Shown: positions 12,515 to 24,990, counted from the stretch's first letter. The stretch: 64,000 bases of DNA from Eonycteris spelaea (GCA_003508835.1 PUFA01000021.1:9464501-9528500), one strand, 5' to 3'. A program made the numbers and translations. The notes: generated from the letters alone by a model not told the origin.

Positions 12515-12690
12515 AAGGCAGTGGACGCACGTGGGTTAGCTCATTTTACTCACAAACGTCCACTGGGGCACGCAACATTATTACTCCCATTCTGCATGCA
12601 GGTGGAGCAGCGGAGGCCGCGAGGTAGAGGAACTTGCCCCGCATCAGGAGACTGAGAGACACCTTGACCCCCGGCGGCTGCCCAGAAACC
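12515..12690 (-). mobile_element. MIR SINE, GC-drifted
   Basis: CATTATTACTCCCATTCTGCATGC and AGGAACTTGCCCCGCATCA match the reverse of MIR, with many A/T to G/C changes. Confidence 0.6.
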
Positions 12691-13142
12691 ACAAGCTTGA
12701 CCAGGTCACTACACTGCTTCATCCCAAGTTGAGAACTCTTTGGGAACTGTCGGCTCCCGCCCTCCTGGGTCTGAGCCGCTTGCCCTTGCTCACCCGGAGG
12801 GCACGAGAACACCCCACCACCTTCCTACTTGTACCAAGTCCATGTGCCAAGTGGATTCTTCAAGAGAGGAGCATTTCAGTAAATATCAGAACCCAACCCA
12901 GCGGCATGAATTTTTGTACGATTCTGCCAGATGCTTAATGTACTACAAAATCTGGGGTCGTAGCCTGAAAGATAGCAACTTCTAAAGCCAGGCATATTTT
13001 TGGAGTGCCTTGATTTTATTTCCATTTTTTATTTCCCTACTGGACAAATGAAATAACTATAATATTTAGCTTTTCAATGCTGAATTTCCTCTTCCTTTGA
13101 TTTCACATGAAAACTACTTGCTTCCAATGATGAGTGATATAA

Positions 13143-13308
13143 GTCTATGGCCATGCCACCTGAACAAGCCCGATCCCATCTGATCTCAGAAGCTAAGCAG
13201 GGTCAGTCCTGGTTAGTACTCGGATGGGAGACCACCTAGGAAGACCAGGTGCTGTAGGCATAAAAAATAAAACAATAAAATAAAAAATAAAACCATATAT
13301 ACCTCAAA
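13143..13308 (+). mobile_element. 5S rRNA-derived SINE, copy 2 (MEG-R type)
   Basis: The element starts GTCTATGGCCATGCC, keeps AGAAGCTAAGCAGGG (box A of the 5S internal promoter) and CGGATGGGAGACC (box C), reaches GGTGCTGTAGGC, and ends in ATAAAAAATAAAA units. A 14-bp target-site duplication, GATGAGTGAYATAA, lies at 13129-13142 and 13309-13322 with one mismatch. It differs from 5S rRNA by a missing base near position 20 and changes in the intermediate element. It lies in intron 1 about 0.9 kb upstream of exon 2, antisense to MYO10. Confidence 0.95.
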
Positions 13309-13769
13309 GATGAGTGACATAAAAGAGTGAAGAAATTACTGCGTGTTCGCTAGTTATTCAAATGCTAAAGAATTACCTTTATGATGTATGATGTGTATGT
13401 ATGCTTTAGTGTCTCATTGAGTCATTTCTACTTTTCGATGTCATCAACTCCGACAAAAATGACACAGTGGAAATATTATAGCAAAACTATCCCTTGAAAT
13501 AGCACTTAAATTGAACAACTATTTTTCCCAGAACTTACAACCTCGCTTCATTAATTGCTGTTCTGATACGAAAGGTTAAGTGAAATATTTACAATATACC
13601 GGTTACGGTATGTTCAACTTCTAGTTTAAGGGGCTGTCATTGCTCTCATAACAGAGCAGGGGATAAGTAAGGTAGACGTCAACTCATCACTTTATGCCAC
13701 TTTAAAAATAGTAACTTCCAGGCGTGGGGTGTTTGTGTGGTGCCACAGTCCCTGCTAAAAGCCTCACTG

Positions 13770-13885
13770 ATAGTCTATCTAATACTGGCCCTGGGTAAGA
13801 TAGGAATCATACCCCCAGGAGGAAACAGAAGCTCAGAGCATAAATTCTTGCCTAATGTCACAGTTAGTGACCGAGCCAGATGGCA
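13770..13885 (-). mobile_element. MIR SINE
   Basis: AATCATACCCCCAGGAGGAAACAGAAGCTCAGAG, CTTGCCTAATGTCACAGTTAG and GACCGAGCCAGAT follow MIR in reverse. Confidence 0.65.
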
Positions 13886-16149
13886 AATCTCTTCAATTCC
13901 TAATTCCACGCTCTTTCTGCCCATCACACAAACTACTTGTCTACTTAAAACAATGCATAAATATAAGTCAATGCATTAATAGGTCAGTTAACAATTAAAA
14001 TGTAACAACATACAGGTCCCTTTCAGTGGCTGGTTATCGTACACAACCATTAGCCCTCTCTCATGCTTTAGGAGGGAAATTTTCAAAAGATATAAAAATT
14101 CGATTTCAAGTTACTCCCTTGGTGCCAAAGGCAGCCCTATTTAAAATACACCAGCCATGACCCAAAATGTTTGCTGTCACCACTGTAAGTAAGTAAACCT
14201 TCAGTTTGTTGAAAGCATCTGGGGCCAGCTAACTAGAGTCAGGGGTACCCAGAAGGAGGGGACCCAGAGGCAGGGGTGCATCCATATAAGATTCTATAAG
14301 CACTTCCAAGATAAGGCTGAGGCCTAAGGTTAAAATGGCACCAGCTTCTGTTCTCTGTGACTGGCTCACATAATTACCCTTCAAGTTCTGTAACTCCCCT
14401 ATGATACCCCTATACAATGCCCTTTCCATAGGCGCCCCATTTCTCTTTAACATGGGGATTTTAAGTTGTTAACCCCATCCTACTTCCATCATCCCCCCAA
14501 AGAGGGGTTAAAATCCTGTGATGCAGGGGGAAAAAGAGCACCTGAAATGAATAAGAAGTGTTTCTCTAAACCCTGAAGTCTGCTTATTTAAAGAACCAAC
14601 ACCACCGACAGCAGCAAGTTCCCATCTCCACGGGAGTGGGTCATGTATCTCTGATTCCCACTTGGAGCTGAGATGCTGGTAACGCCCAGAAAAGATGAGA
14701 ATAACTGCCTGTCATTCTCGATTCTTTATTAGCAAACAGCTGCTTCCAAAAAGAACATTTACTCCAGGCTTCTCTAAGACTGCTCTCTCAAACAGCATTC
14801 CATTCCAAATCGCATTATCAGTAACGCGCTAGAAAAAGGTTTCCTACGGCCCCAGCTACCTCATCATTTTTAATTCACAAGTCAGAGACTGTAGCATTTG
14901 AAAGCTTTGAAATACCTACTCTTACACACACACACTCAGATGGAAATTTTCAGTCATAGAAGGCAAGAACTTTTACCCATTAGGTAAAATCATAAAATAA
15001 TAATTCACAGCGGACATCCATCCCAGAATCTTGAGCCCAAAGCATCGTTCGCTATGACAATAACAAACATTTTTATCAAAAGAGATTTCACATACATGTT
15101 TCCCATTAAAACTGTCTATTTAGTAAGAGTATATTAAAATTTTCTTAGGAAATATTACTGAGTTAACATAAACCCTCACCAGGATTAATATAAATCTCTG
15201 GACTCCCAGAGTCTACACAGCATGTAGCTTCTTTTACTTGAGTTTTGTTGCGGTTCTTTTCACCTTTTTATTTAAAAGTACTATAAAGCTCTTTGTTGAC
15301 ACAGTTACTTATACATGATCAAACACACAGCTCAACTTCCTTAGTCCAAAGGTCTTAATCAACAGGTGTGAAGAGCTGCTGAGAAGCAAGTTCTGCAAAA
15401 TCCAGCCCAGACAGCAAATCCAGGCCCCACGGGCTAGTTCCTGCTGACCAGGAGTAGCTGGTGTCCACAGGTGAGAAGGGACACGCATTCACAACTCCCT
15501 TTGTTCTCTGAAAATGTTTAAACTGGCAATTTTCAAAGAATCAGAATTGCAAAATAAACCACTGAAATGGGTATTTTTACATAGATTGTTTCTCGGTCCC
15601 TTCTCTCTACGCCCCCAAACTTTCTACTTCCATTCCATTGGAATAGAACACATATGCCCAGGTCCAAAAACGAGGCCACCCACAATCATTTGAAAATGAA
15701 GCCCAAGCAGACACTTACCAGACCATCCAAATTTGAGTGGGAAAGAAAAATTTGCCCACCATATGCAAACCATTATATTCTGTCATTGTTCAATAAGGCT
15801 GGCAATGTAACATACAAGGCAGGCATATGAAGAAAGCTCACAATTTAAGTAAAATATGCCTTTATAATAAAGGTAGAACAAGTTTGACCATAACGTGCAG
15901 GTTTTATTAAAACTTGGGTAAGTTTTCACCCTAATCTGAGACGACTACGTGTTAAATTTAACTGCTAAAAACTATTCTGCACATAATCACCAGTAACAGT
16001 TCTACAATAAAAAGCACTTGCACATAAATCTCCATCTCCTTTGATCTCAGAGCAATTCAGTTAAGATAGGGAGGCAAGTAATACCATCCCTTCTTCAAAA
16101 GTGGGGTTCACAGGGATTCCATTTCCCACTGCCAACAAATGATTTCACA
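13886..16149. other. Intron 1 stretch, mostly unrecognised
   Basis: AT-rich single-copy-looking DNA. The part 14220-14600 has C-rich and G-rich patches that could belong to an LTR, but I could not name it. Confidence 0.4.
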
Positions 16150-16261
16150 GTTGCAAAAAAAAAAAAAGGCTGACTATACCATATACCAAGTGTTGGTGAT
16201 GATGTGGAGAAAGTGGTGAAGATATAAAACAAACATTTTCACTCTGGAAAACAGTCTGGCA
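16150..16261 (+). mobile_element. Old L1, 5' segment of a split copy
   Basis: ACCAAGTGTTGGTGATGATGTGGAG and CACTCTGGAAAACAGTCTGGCA are classic L1M text. It is cut by a younger L1 and resumes at 16970. Confidence 0.85.
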
Positions 16262-16969
16262 CTTTTTAATTTTTTAATTAAGTTTATTGGGGTAACATTG
16301 GTTAAAATAATTACATAATTTTCAGGTGTACATTATCATTTGAAATCTGTATATTCTATTGTGTTTACTACCCAAAGTCTAGTTTCCTTCAGCTACCATA
16401 TATTGGATCCCCTTTACCCACTTCACCCTCCCTCTAAACCCTATATTTAACCCCTTTTACCCTATCTACCTCCCCCCTCTCCTCCACTAGTAAACACTAG
16501 TCTATAGTCCTCTGGTAACCACTAGCCTATAGTCCATGTCCATGAGTCTCTGTTTGTTTGTCCTACTCATTTGTTGCTTTTAGGTTTATATCCCACATAT
16601 AAGTGATATCATGTGATTTTCAATTTGTTCTGTCTGGCTTATTATGCTTAGCATGATTATCTCGAGGTCCATCCATGTTATGGCAAATGGCAGTATTTCA
16701 TCTCTTCTTATGGCTGAGGAAGATTCCATTGTATATACGTACCACGGCTTCTTTAGCCACTCATCTATTGTAGGACACTTCAGTTGCTTCCATGTCCTGC
16801 ACTGTGAATAATGCCGCTATGAACATCAGTGTGCAAGGATCTTTTTGGATATGGGTTTTCAAGTCTTTGGGGTAATACCCAGTAGAGGGATTGCTGGATC
16901 ATATGGTAGATCAATTCTTAGTTTTCTGAGGACCCTCCATACTGTTTTCCATAGCGGCTGTACCAATTT
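16262..16969 (-). mobile_element. Younger L1 3' end inserted into an older L1
   Basis: On the minus strand the copy ends TTACCCCAATAAACTTAATTAAAAAATT, and its body (ATCCATGTTATGGCAAATGG, AATAATGCCGCTATGAACAT on the plus strand) is L1 3' sequence, 5'-truncated. AGTCTGGCA (16253-16261) and AGTTTGGCA (16970-16978) are its target duplication. Its 3' end resembles the copies at 28150 and 51690, so they are probably one lineage-specific L1 family. Confidence 0.9.
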
Positions 16970-17560
16970 AGTTTGGCAGTTTCTTAAAAAGCAAAACATA
17001 ATCTTGCTGCACATTCCAGCAATTCAACTGTTAGACATCTACCTACTCAAAATGTTTAAAAGCTATGCATGCAAATATTCACAGCATTATTCATAATAGG
17101 TATGCAAATATTCATAGTATTATTCACAACAATCATTTTTTTACAATAGACATAAAAATCATTCAAATGTCCATCAACTGGTACAGAGACCGAATGTGAT
17201 AAATTCATACAGTGGAACCCTTCAGTAATATAAAACAGATAACTAATAGCATAATGTTTTTGAGATTCGTCCTTATTGGTGATTCTATTGGTGAAAGAGG
17301 CCACACAGAAAAGAGTATATATGATGGGGTTGCATTTACATTAAATTTTTGGAAGCAGCAAATCCATAGACATGGAGAGTGATGAGCAGCTGCCTGGGGC
17401 TGAGGATGGGAGGGACCCTAACTACAAAGGTGGAAGGAGCTCTGGAGGGTAAGGTAACTATCCTTAAACAGGACTGTGCTGATGGCTGCACAATTGCATA
17501 AAGGTGCTCAAACCTGTAACAGGTACATTTTACTTGATATAATTACACCTTGGTCATTTC
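16970..17560 (+). mobile_element. Old L1, 3' segment of the split copy
   Basis: GTTTGGCAGTTTCTTAAAAA continues the reading broken at 16261. ATTCAAATGTCCATCAACTGG, CTGCCTGGGGCTGAGGATGG and AATTACACCTTGGTC complete an L1M 3' end. Confidence 0.85.
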
Positions 17561-17688
17561 AAATCATTTTTTAAAAATTAATTTCCCAGCCTATATACAC
17601 CCCAACTACACATGTCTATTCTTGACTATTCCTAACATTCCAATCAGATTTCTGTAAGTGAGTGATGGAGAGAGCGAGAAACATACCC

Positions 17689-17725
17689 AAAACAAACAAA
17701 CAAACAAACAACAAACAAACAAACA
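17689..17725 (+). repeat. (AAAC)n tract
   Basis: About nine imperfect AAAC units. Confidence 0.9.
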
Positions 17726-17799
17726 GCGCCCAGCATCCCGTAACAATTAGGGGCTGTGTTAAAACTCGAAGTCGAGTGTTGAATTCTTTAAGTCCGTTA

Positions 17800-17890
17800 A
17801 CACGGACCAGGGGGCTGAGACAACACACAGGAGACTTGCCCAAGCTGATCCGAACGGGAGTTGTGGTAACTGCGTCACTGTCCCCTGGCG
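17800..17890 (-). mobile_element. Possible MIR remnant
   Basis: GGGGGCTGAGACAACACACAGGAGACTTGCCCAAGCTGATC resembles the middle of MIR in reverse. Confidence 0.35.
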
Positions 17891-18589
17891 CTCGATTATT
17901 AATCATGAGTCCCCAGACACTTGTCTGTGACTTGCACGGCCTCCCTGGGCAAGGAATGTCACCTGGCCCCTTCCTCCTCCCAGGCTCTGTGAAGCTGCTA
18001 CCTAAAGCCTAAAATATTTACCTTGGGGGCCCCCTTGCACAAAGAAGTTTACTATTACCTACCTGAAGATAAAGATAAAATCGCCATTATAAATTTCAAC
18101 CTTCTGTTGCCCTTTGACAAACTATTGTATTTCTGGTCTGACTTTAAAAATGATTTTCCTGAACTCTGACGGAAAAAAAAATTAAGCTTAAAAATAAGGT
18201 AGGGAAACAACCCTAAAGGGAGAGAATGACGATGGACGTTAAATACCATGCTGCGTGGCATGTTCTCAGGACAGGTCCGTGGCCGAGAGCATTCTTCAGC
18301 AAAACACACAACCCGGCCTCAGACCTGGCAGAGGGCACCACACCTACTCCCGTCCCTTAGCTGCCTGCTTGGCCCGTGTTAAGTGCCACGGTTCAACCTA
18401 CATGTACAGCAATGATTTGTTCTTGAAATGTGACCTTTTTTTTTTTAAATAAAGAGATCAAATAATTTTGTAATGCATAAATTAAAATGGCTGTTCAAAT
18501 TTATAGGAAACTCCAGAGCCAAAGAAAGTATTCTTTTTACCTGCAGTGAGTCAGTAAGGCAGCAACTTGGCTTAGATGATGTCTCACGT

Positions 18590-18752
18590 GGAAGGCTGAG
18601 GAGTCGGGGAGGCCAAGAAGTCGGGGAGGCCGAGGAGTGGGGAAGGCTGGGGAGCGGAGGAGACTGGGGAGTGGGAGAGACCAGGGAGTTGGGGGGACTG
18701 GGGAGTGGGGGAGACCGGGGAGTGGGGGGGACTGGGGAGTGGGGGAGAAAGG
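18590..18752 (+). repeat. Purine-rich GA minisatellite, ~16-bp period
   Basis: Units such as GGGGAGTGGGGGAGAC and GGGGAGTGGGGGGACT recur about ten times with decay toward the left edge. The plus strand is almost all purine and has many G runs, so it could form a triplex or G-quadruplex. Confidence 0.9.
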
Positions 18753-18839
18753 AGTTGGTCTTTGTTCTGAATGATACTGATTTCCAGAACTGGATGTGGA
18801 TAATAAATCACGGTACCAAAGATTTAAGTAGCAGTTTTT

Positions 18840-19175
18840 CTACTTTTTTTGGATATATAATTGACAGATAACGTGTTTCGGGTACCCTACATGATTCGAC
18901 ATTTGCACGTATCATGAAATGATCACCACATCCACCACCTCGCACAGTTATAATTTTTTCCCCTTGTGATGAGAACGTCTAAGATCCACTCTCAGCAACT
19001 TTCAAATGTGCACCATCAGCTGCCGTCACACTGCTGCTCTGTACACCCCCACGACCTACTTCACAACTGGACGTTGGTCCCTTTTGTCACCCTTCACCGA
19101 CTCCCCGCCTCCTGCAACCACGAATCTGTTCCAAGTTATTTTTTAAGGTTCCACAGATAAGTGAAATCTCTGCTG
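18840..19175 (-). mobile_element. L1 3'-region fragment
   Basis: ATATATAATTGACAGATAAC, ATCATGAAATGATCACCAC, CTTGTGATGAGAACGTCTAAGATC and TCAGCAACTTTCAAATGTGC follow the reverse of old L1 3' ends. Confidence 0.88.
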
Positions 19176-19295
19176 TTTAATTTTTCCTGTTGGCAGTAGG
19201 AATACCCTTTCAGCTTAACAGATGTTATGTTTTCCTAATCCATGTCACCAAAATCTCCTTCAAAGGACACATGGCTTTTATAGCATCAAGGCTCT

Positions 19296-19392
19296 GAGGC
19301 TGCTTTCTCAGCCTCCACACGACTATTGAGATTTTGGCTGAGGCAGTTATTGGGGGAGGTGAGGAGACTGTCCCAGTTGACAACCACTGATC
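19296..19392 (+). mobile_element. MER20-like fragment, internally deleted
   Basis: TTTCTCAGCCTCCACACGACTATTGAGATTTT and AGTTGACAACCACTG match the two ends of MER20. The middle is missing. Confidence 0.5.
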
Positions 19393-21619
19393 TAGAAGTT
19401 CTACAGGAGTGTTTAAACCATTCACGGTCCGAGACCTAATTGATCGAAAGCAGACTCCATTGTAAATTCTAGGAATTTCCACAACCTCTCGAAGTAGGCT
19501 CAGCCCAGATACAGTACACCTGAGCAGATCTAATTTCCGGTGACATTCAACCGAGTGCACACAGGAGGGAGGAAGCGACCTCTGCCATATGATTCAAAAG
19601 GTTTGACAAACATAAGGGAAAAGGTCTTAGAGGTAGACAGCTTGGCGTGGTGCCAGAGGACACTTCCTCCTTTTCCTCCTCTCTGTCCACTGGGCTCTGT
19701 GTTTTCTTTTTTTTAAGCACTTTCCTGTTCGTTCGAACTGACGTTCAGTGCTTTTATGCTGAGTGGAACTGCACAAACAAAACCTGGTGTCCACTGTGCC
19801 TTTTCAGCTCAGGAGCTATTTCCACCCGAAGTGCTTGCAAACCCAACACAAAACTTGTCAGAAAGCTTGGAAACAGGGCAGAGCAAAAATAACTACATGT
19901 ACGAAATGGGGGTGACAAACACACTGCAAACAGAAGTGGCAGGGACCAGGCTGGGGACAGTCCCGGGAGATTTAGGCATGAAAGGGCAAAGGGGAGCCTA
20001 AGAGTCTCTCCCCTATGGGGACCCACCCCTCCCCCAGCAGGGGGCCTGGAAATAAAGTGAAGAAGTGAGGGAAGCCACGCGCTGCCAGCACCCCGGCAGG
20101 CAGCAGTGAGGGGTCCTTTTATCTCTTGTCGCACAGCAGGCAGCGTGATGCTGAGTGATCCCCTGACTCATCCCTGGCCTCGTGACTGCAGGGTTTGCGA
20201 CCTGAGCCTGGCAGTCATTTCTGAACAAGGGTATCGGATTCCAAAGAGGAATCAGGCTTCGAGTCCGCCGCGGCTGCTCAGCCTCTGAACGCAAAGGGGC
20301 GGTTTCAGGGTCAGGTCTCGAAGGATCCAGAACTCAGTCAACGAGGTGCTGAGGCACCGACTCTGGAGAGGAAAAAATAAAGGGAGGCTCAAGAGAGAAA
20401 CGGGGAGCACCCAGCCCATCGTGGTGGAAATGCGTGGTGAGAGGGTCTCAAGTCTGTGCCATTTTACTGTTGCTTGTGGGACAGCGACAGCGTCTGTTTT
20501 CGACATAGGTGACCCCGAGAACGGGAGTCCTGTGCCCGCCAGAGATGATGCCCTCACTAAACTGCAGAGGACAATGTGTCGCCAACGACACTCACAGCCA
20601 TACTTCCCCTCGCCCCCAAGAGGTTAGGGCAGAAGTCGTGGGTAACTCGCCAGTCCGGCCTGTAGAATTCTTTAATAGTTTTGCTTTTTCGATAAGAAAT
20701 ATATTCGGCTATTTGTAGCTACAATATATTTGTACCTTTCAGCTATGTCATCATCACCATCAAGACATCATTTCTTGGGTTTGCCTATGAGCCTAAGGAT
20801 CATTTATAGCACTTTTTCCACGGGAAGATGTGTAGGGTCCCAAAGAACTAACTCATAAACACAGTAGAGGGGTAAACCGAGGCCTGTCTGCATTCATTAC
20901 TATCGCATTCACAGACAATTCATCAGTCTCCACTGCACCCAGGGAGAAGGATTACATGGCACCCACGTGCTTTCCCATTGTCCTGTCCGTAAAGTCAGAC
21001 TCTGTCGCCACTGCCAGCTACTTAGAAGGGCACTCGCATGCAGAGGATACCATGAAACCGATACGAAGAGCAGGTGGTGGAAAGGGAGGGAAAAGAGGAA
21101 ATGAACTGGAAAAAGGTATCACCGACATGAAACTAACCTTTGTATCCTGCCAGGACGCGTGGGCACCCCGCACTCCCAACCCCAGTCAAAACCAAAACAA
21201 ACTGCCGAATGGCAAGATGCCTCACCTACGAACTTGTGATCTCGTAGAGTTTATTCTCATGGTTATAGGGATCCACTTGCCAAGCGATGCAGCCCCAACT
21301 TTATATTCCAATTGTCCCTACCTTCCGCACAATTCCTTGTGGCGGCTGTTCAGTTCGACCACTGTGACGAGAAATAATCCCAGAAACAATTTAACACTGA
21401 AAGAAATGAGACATCTCCGAGTTGCTGAGACCATCTCAAACACTGTAGCAATGTGACAATCCGAGGGATAAAAACCAAATTGTTCCATCTGTTAACCAAT
21501 CATCACATAACCGACATGTGTGTTTAAAAGAAAACAGAAAATGGAACTAAAGAACTGGCCAACACCCCTAAAATTCGTTCAATCATGTGTAAGTCACTTT
21601 ACCCATAAATCCATCCATC
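19393..21619. other. Intron 1 stretch without recognised elements
   Basis: Mixed composition with CpG-containing patches (20000-20650). I recognise no repeat, exon or RNA gene. Frames up to 166 codons (20956-21456) have no recognisable content. Confidence 0.45.
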
Positions 21620-21745
21620 AGGCCACCCTTCCACAACCCCATCCCTCCCACAAATATCTTTCGAGCCCCTTATTATGGACCAGGCCCTATAAAATAGTCA
21701 ACAGAATAGAAAATTGCTCCTGCTCTAAAGAGTTTACAGTATATT
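21620..21745 (-). mobile_element. L2 3'-end fragment
   Basis: CACAAATATCTTTCGAGCCCCTTATTATGGACCAGGC and TGCTCTAAAGAGTTTACAG are reverse L2 3' text. Confidence 0.6.
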
Positions 21746-22444
21746 AAAAACAAACTATGCCTATTCTAAAACCTCCCCCCTCCCTTTCTTTCAAAGGAAA
21801 TAATGATGCAACATACAGGGCAGAAGAATAAACAAGACGTGCAGAGTTCCCAAAATGAATAAACCTATTCCCATTCCAAGGACTCTCAAAAGCTAGCGGG
21901 AAATCCTGAGAGACGCGAAAGCTGGTTTTAGAGCTGCATTCCATTCTTCTTTTGAAGGAAAACAGTAGGAGACACAGACTGGAAGGGGTAATAAAACCCA
22001 TCGGGAGATGTTTGCACTCCGCGTGGACCGTAACACCAGATGGCCTTGGCTCCTCGTTTCCTAGAGTTTAATGTCCTTTCTTATTCGTGACAAGAATTTT
22101 TTTCCCAAAAATTAAAAATTAAAAAAAAAAAAAAACCCTTCACAAATAAACAAAAACTGATAAGATTATCTTAATGCACTCCTGGCTATGTTCTGGCTAC
22201 CATCTGGTTTTAGGGAAAAAAAAAAATACACAAACGTACTCAGAACAGAAGTTTGTCGTCACTTCGTAAAAATGGATGACCCAAGAGCACAGACGAAAGT
22301 AAATAAACTTAAAGTAGCTATTTCTCATTGCTGTCACATACATACTATTGAATTCCTTTGCAGAATTTTATTCCATTTCAAGAACAGTTCATGTTGTCCA
22401 TAAAGTTACACTTCCTGAATTAAAAGGTGCTAACAAGATAATCT

Positions 22445-23110
22445 GGTCCCATCAAGACGGCAGACAACACGTTGGTGAGAACGTGGAGAAAGGAGGCCCC
22501 TCCCACGCTCCTGGTAAGAATGAAAAACGGTGCCACTGCTGTGGCAAAGCCGGCAGTTTCCCCAAAAGTTAAACACAGTGACCATATGACCCAGGAATTC
22601 CACTCCTAGATATGTACCCACGAAAAACGAACACGTATGTCCGCACAGCAAAAACTGCACACAGGCGCTCAGAACAGCATTCCTCACAATTGCCCCGACG
22701 TGGCGATAACCCTACCGTCCATCAACTAACCAACAGAGATTTGAAAACGTGGTCATTCCTGCAACGGAACAGTACTCAGCGACAAAAAGGATGAAGAACT
22801 GACCCACGCTACAACAAGAAGGAACCCGGCCGACGTTACGCCAAGTGGAAGCAGTCAGCCCGTCACAAAGGACCACGGATCGCGTGAGCCCACGGCTGCG
22901 AACCGCCCAGAAGCGAAACCCGGAGACGGGAAGCGGACTGCTCGGGGCGCAGGGCTGAATGGAGGGACTGCGAGCACGGGGGTGGCTGCGAACAGGTGCG
23001 GGGTGATGACACGCTGTAGCACTAGATGGTGCTGACGGCCGCACAACTGTCGGCACATGTCTGTAGCAGTGCGTGCTGACCCACTAATGCGAGCCGGCAG
23101 CGACTACATT
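22445..23110 (+). mobile_element. Old L1 3' end, strongly GC-drifted
   Basis: AAGACGGCAGACAACACGTTGG, GACCATATGACCCAGGAATTCCACTCCTAG and CCGTCCATCAACTAACCAACAG fix the identity. From about 22780 nearly every usually A/T position of the L1 3' text has become G or C, so the piece is unusually CpG-rich for old L1. Confidence 0.8.
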
Positions 23111-24599
23111 AAAGGCCACCAGTACCTTACAAGGACGAATTTCTTGATGTGGGAATCATTATATCTCCGGGAGAGACGAACAACCACAGAAAAAAACAAG
23201 CAGACACACATCTGATGTCATTCGACCCCTGGATCCAGTTATCCCACAGGCCACCTCCGTCCCTGATCGCCCACACTGCATACACCAAGAAAGCCCTCTT
23301 TTTAGTTTACTCTGGTTTGTTAAGCTTCTATTATGTATAAGCTCGCTTATAAGTGAGTCTCAGCTATTATTTCTGTCTCATACACGAATATCACGACTTG
23401 CGGATAATCCAGAAAGCATTTCACTCATCGAGAGACCTGTGCAAATGGCCACGACTAGCGTGTACGCATTTTCCCTAGAACACGGAAAGCACAGTTGTTT
23501 CAGTGCTTTATTTGGTGGATGTAATACCAGGGTTTGCATCACTGGTATTAGAGGCTACAGGAATAGGCCAGCGTCCTTGCCCCTGAAACTCCACATCTGG
23601 AACAGAGCTGAGCACACTAGTGAGGACAGAGAATTAATTCACTCAATCCCAGATCCTAACTCAGCACCCGGCTCAGTGCCCAGTAAACTCACGGTGGCAT
23701 TTGCAAGAAACTGTGTCTCTCACAGACACGCAGGGCCACTGAAGGTTTCAGTACGAGGGCGGAGAAACCGTACTGGACGTGCCCCAAAAGGTGTGGACTC
23801 CCAGTCCCACTGCCTGGAGCCCAGGACAGCTGCTAAGTACTTGAGACCTCTCTGTGCAAAGCGAGGCATCATCGAGCTTGCTTGTTTTTGTACAGCCGTT
23901 TAGAGAGAAGCCCATGAGACGAGTTAACCAAAGTGCTTTGAAGCCACAGGGCCCTTGACACAAATGTGGCACCCTCTATCTTTGGGGTCTTGCTGCTTGC
24001 ACCTGCCGGGGTGACCCCGGATGGCCTTCAGCCATCCCACTGCTTTATCTTTCCTCTGGAAGCCTTGCTGGAGAACCCAGGCACGCACAGGCCCGGCCGC
24101 ATCAATGAACCGAGCTCGCCTCCAAACCCCCAAAGCTACACCTTCGCCTGCTTTCCAGTTACAACGCATTAAAAATAACTTACAATAAATACAAGCTACG
24201 CCCAGCAGAATGTGATGGGGGCCGCAGAAGATGGACACAAGTCAAATGACCCAAGGGCCACTGTTTGTCTCACTTGGTATCTTAAGGTTTTACTTAAATG
24301 CAATTATTCCTCTCTCCTGCGCCAAAACCCACTTTCATTTCTCTCCCCAGTCCATCTCCTCCTGGGTTCCACAGAGGTCTGGGAACACACCGACACCTCT
24401 TTTCAAAAGCACAGCACGTCCAACAGCCCCACAGCAATGCCTGTTGTGTTCCACGGCCGGCTCGGGCCGAAATCGGAGGAGACGCTCCTGGCAAGGACAA
24501 GGCCCCTGCAGCAAGGACACACAGCTACCTGGGCCGTGACCAGCCAGAGAGGGACGGCATGGAGTGGGTTGGTGGTGGTGGTGCCATTACTGCTTTAGA
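23111..24599. other. Intron 1 stretch without recognised elements
   Basis: Single-copy-looking DNA, GC-richer toward 24.0-24.6 kb. No element or exon recognised. Confidence 0.4.
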
Positions 24600-24990
24600 G
24601 CGGTTTTTAGTATGAGAATAGTTCTAGATTTTAAAGTTGCGAAAATACTACGAGTCCCCGTGCACCCCCACGTGGAGGTCATGCTAACACCTCGCATCGC
24701 TACGGCATGATTGTCACACCTAAGGGACACCGGTCTGCTGCTATGAGCAAACCTTCTGCCCTGGGAGCCCATCCAGGACCTTGTATATCGTCGTCATGCC
24801 TCCTGAGGTATTCCCTGGCCTGTGACAGCCTCTCAGAACCTCTCTGGCTTAAAGGCCCTGACAGTTTTTTTGGAGCGCAGGTTCGGTATTGTGTAGAATG
24901 TCCCTCTGTTGGCTCGTGTGGGTGTTTTTTTTTTTTTCTCAAGGTTAGAATGGAGTCGAGTGATTTTCAATGACAGCTCAACCCAGGGAG
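24600..24990 (-). mobile_element. L1 3'-region fragment, diverged
   Basis: ATAGTTCTAGATTTTAAAGTTGCGAAAATA, then TGTGTAGAATGTCCCTCTGTT and CTCAAGGTTAGAATGGAGT match, in order, a 3' segment common in old L1 copies. Confidence 0.6.

Noticed and set aside
13143..13263. Functional 5S rRNA gene
   Set aside because: It has several changes in conserved positions, an A-rich tail instead of the T-run terminator, and target duplications, so it is a retroposon.
18473..18871. 132-codon frame with a Gly/Trp/Glu repeat
   Set aside because: The repeat is the translation of the GA minisatellite.
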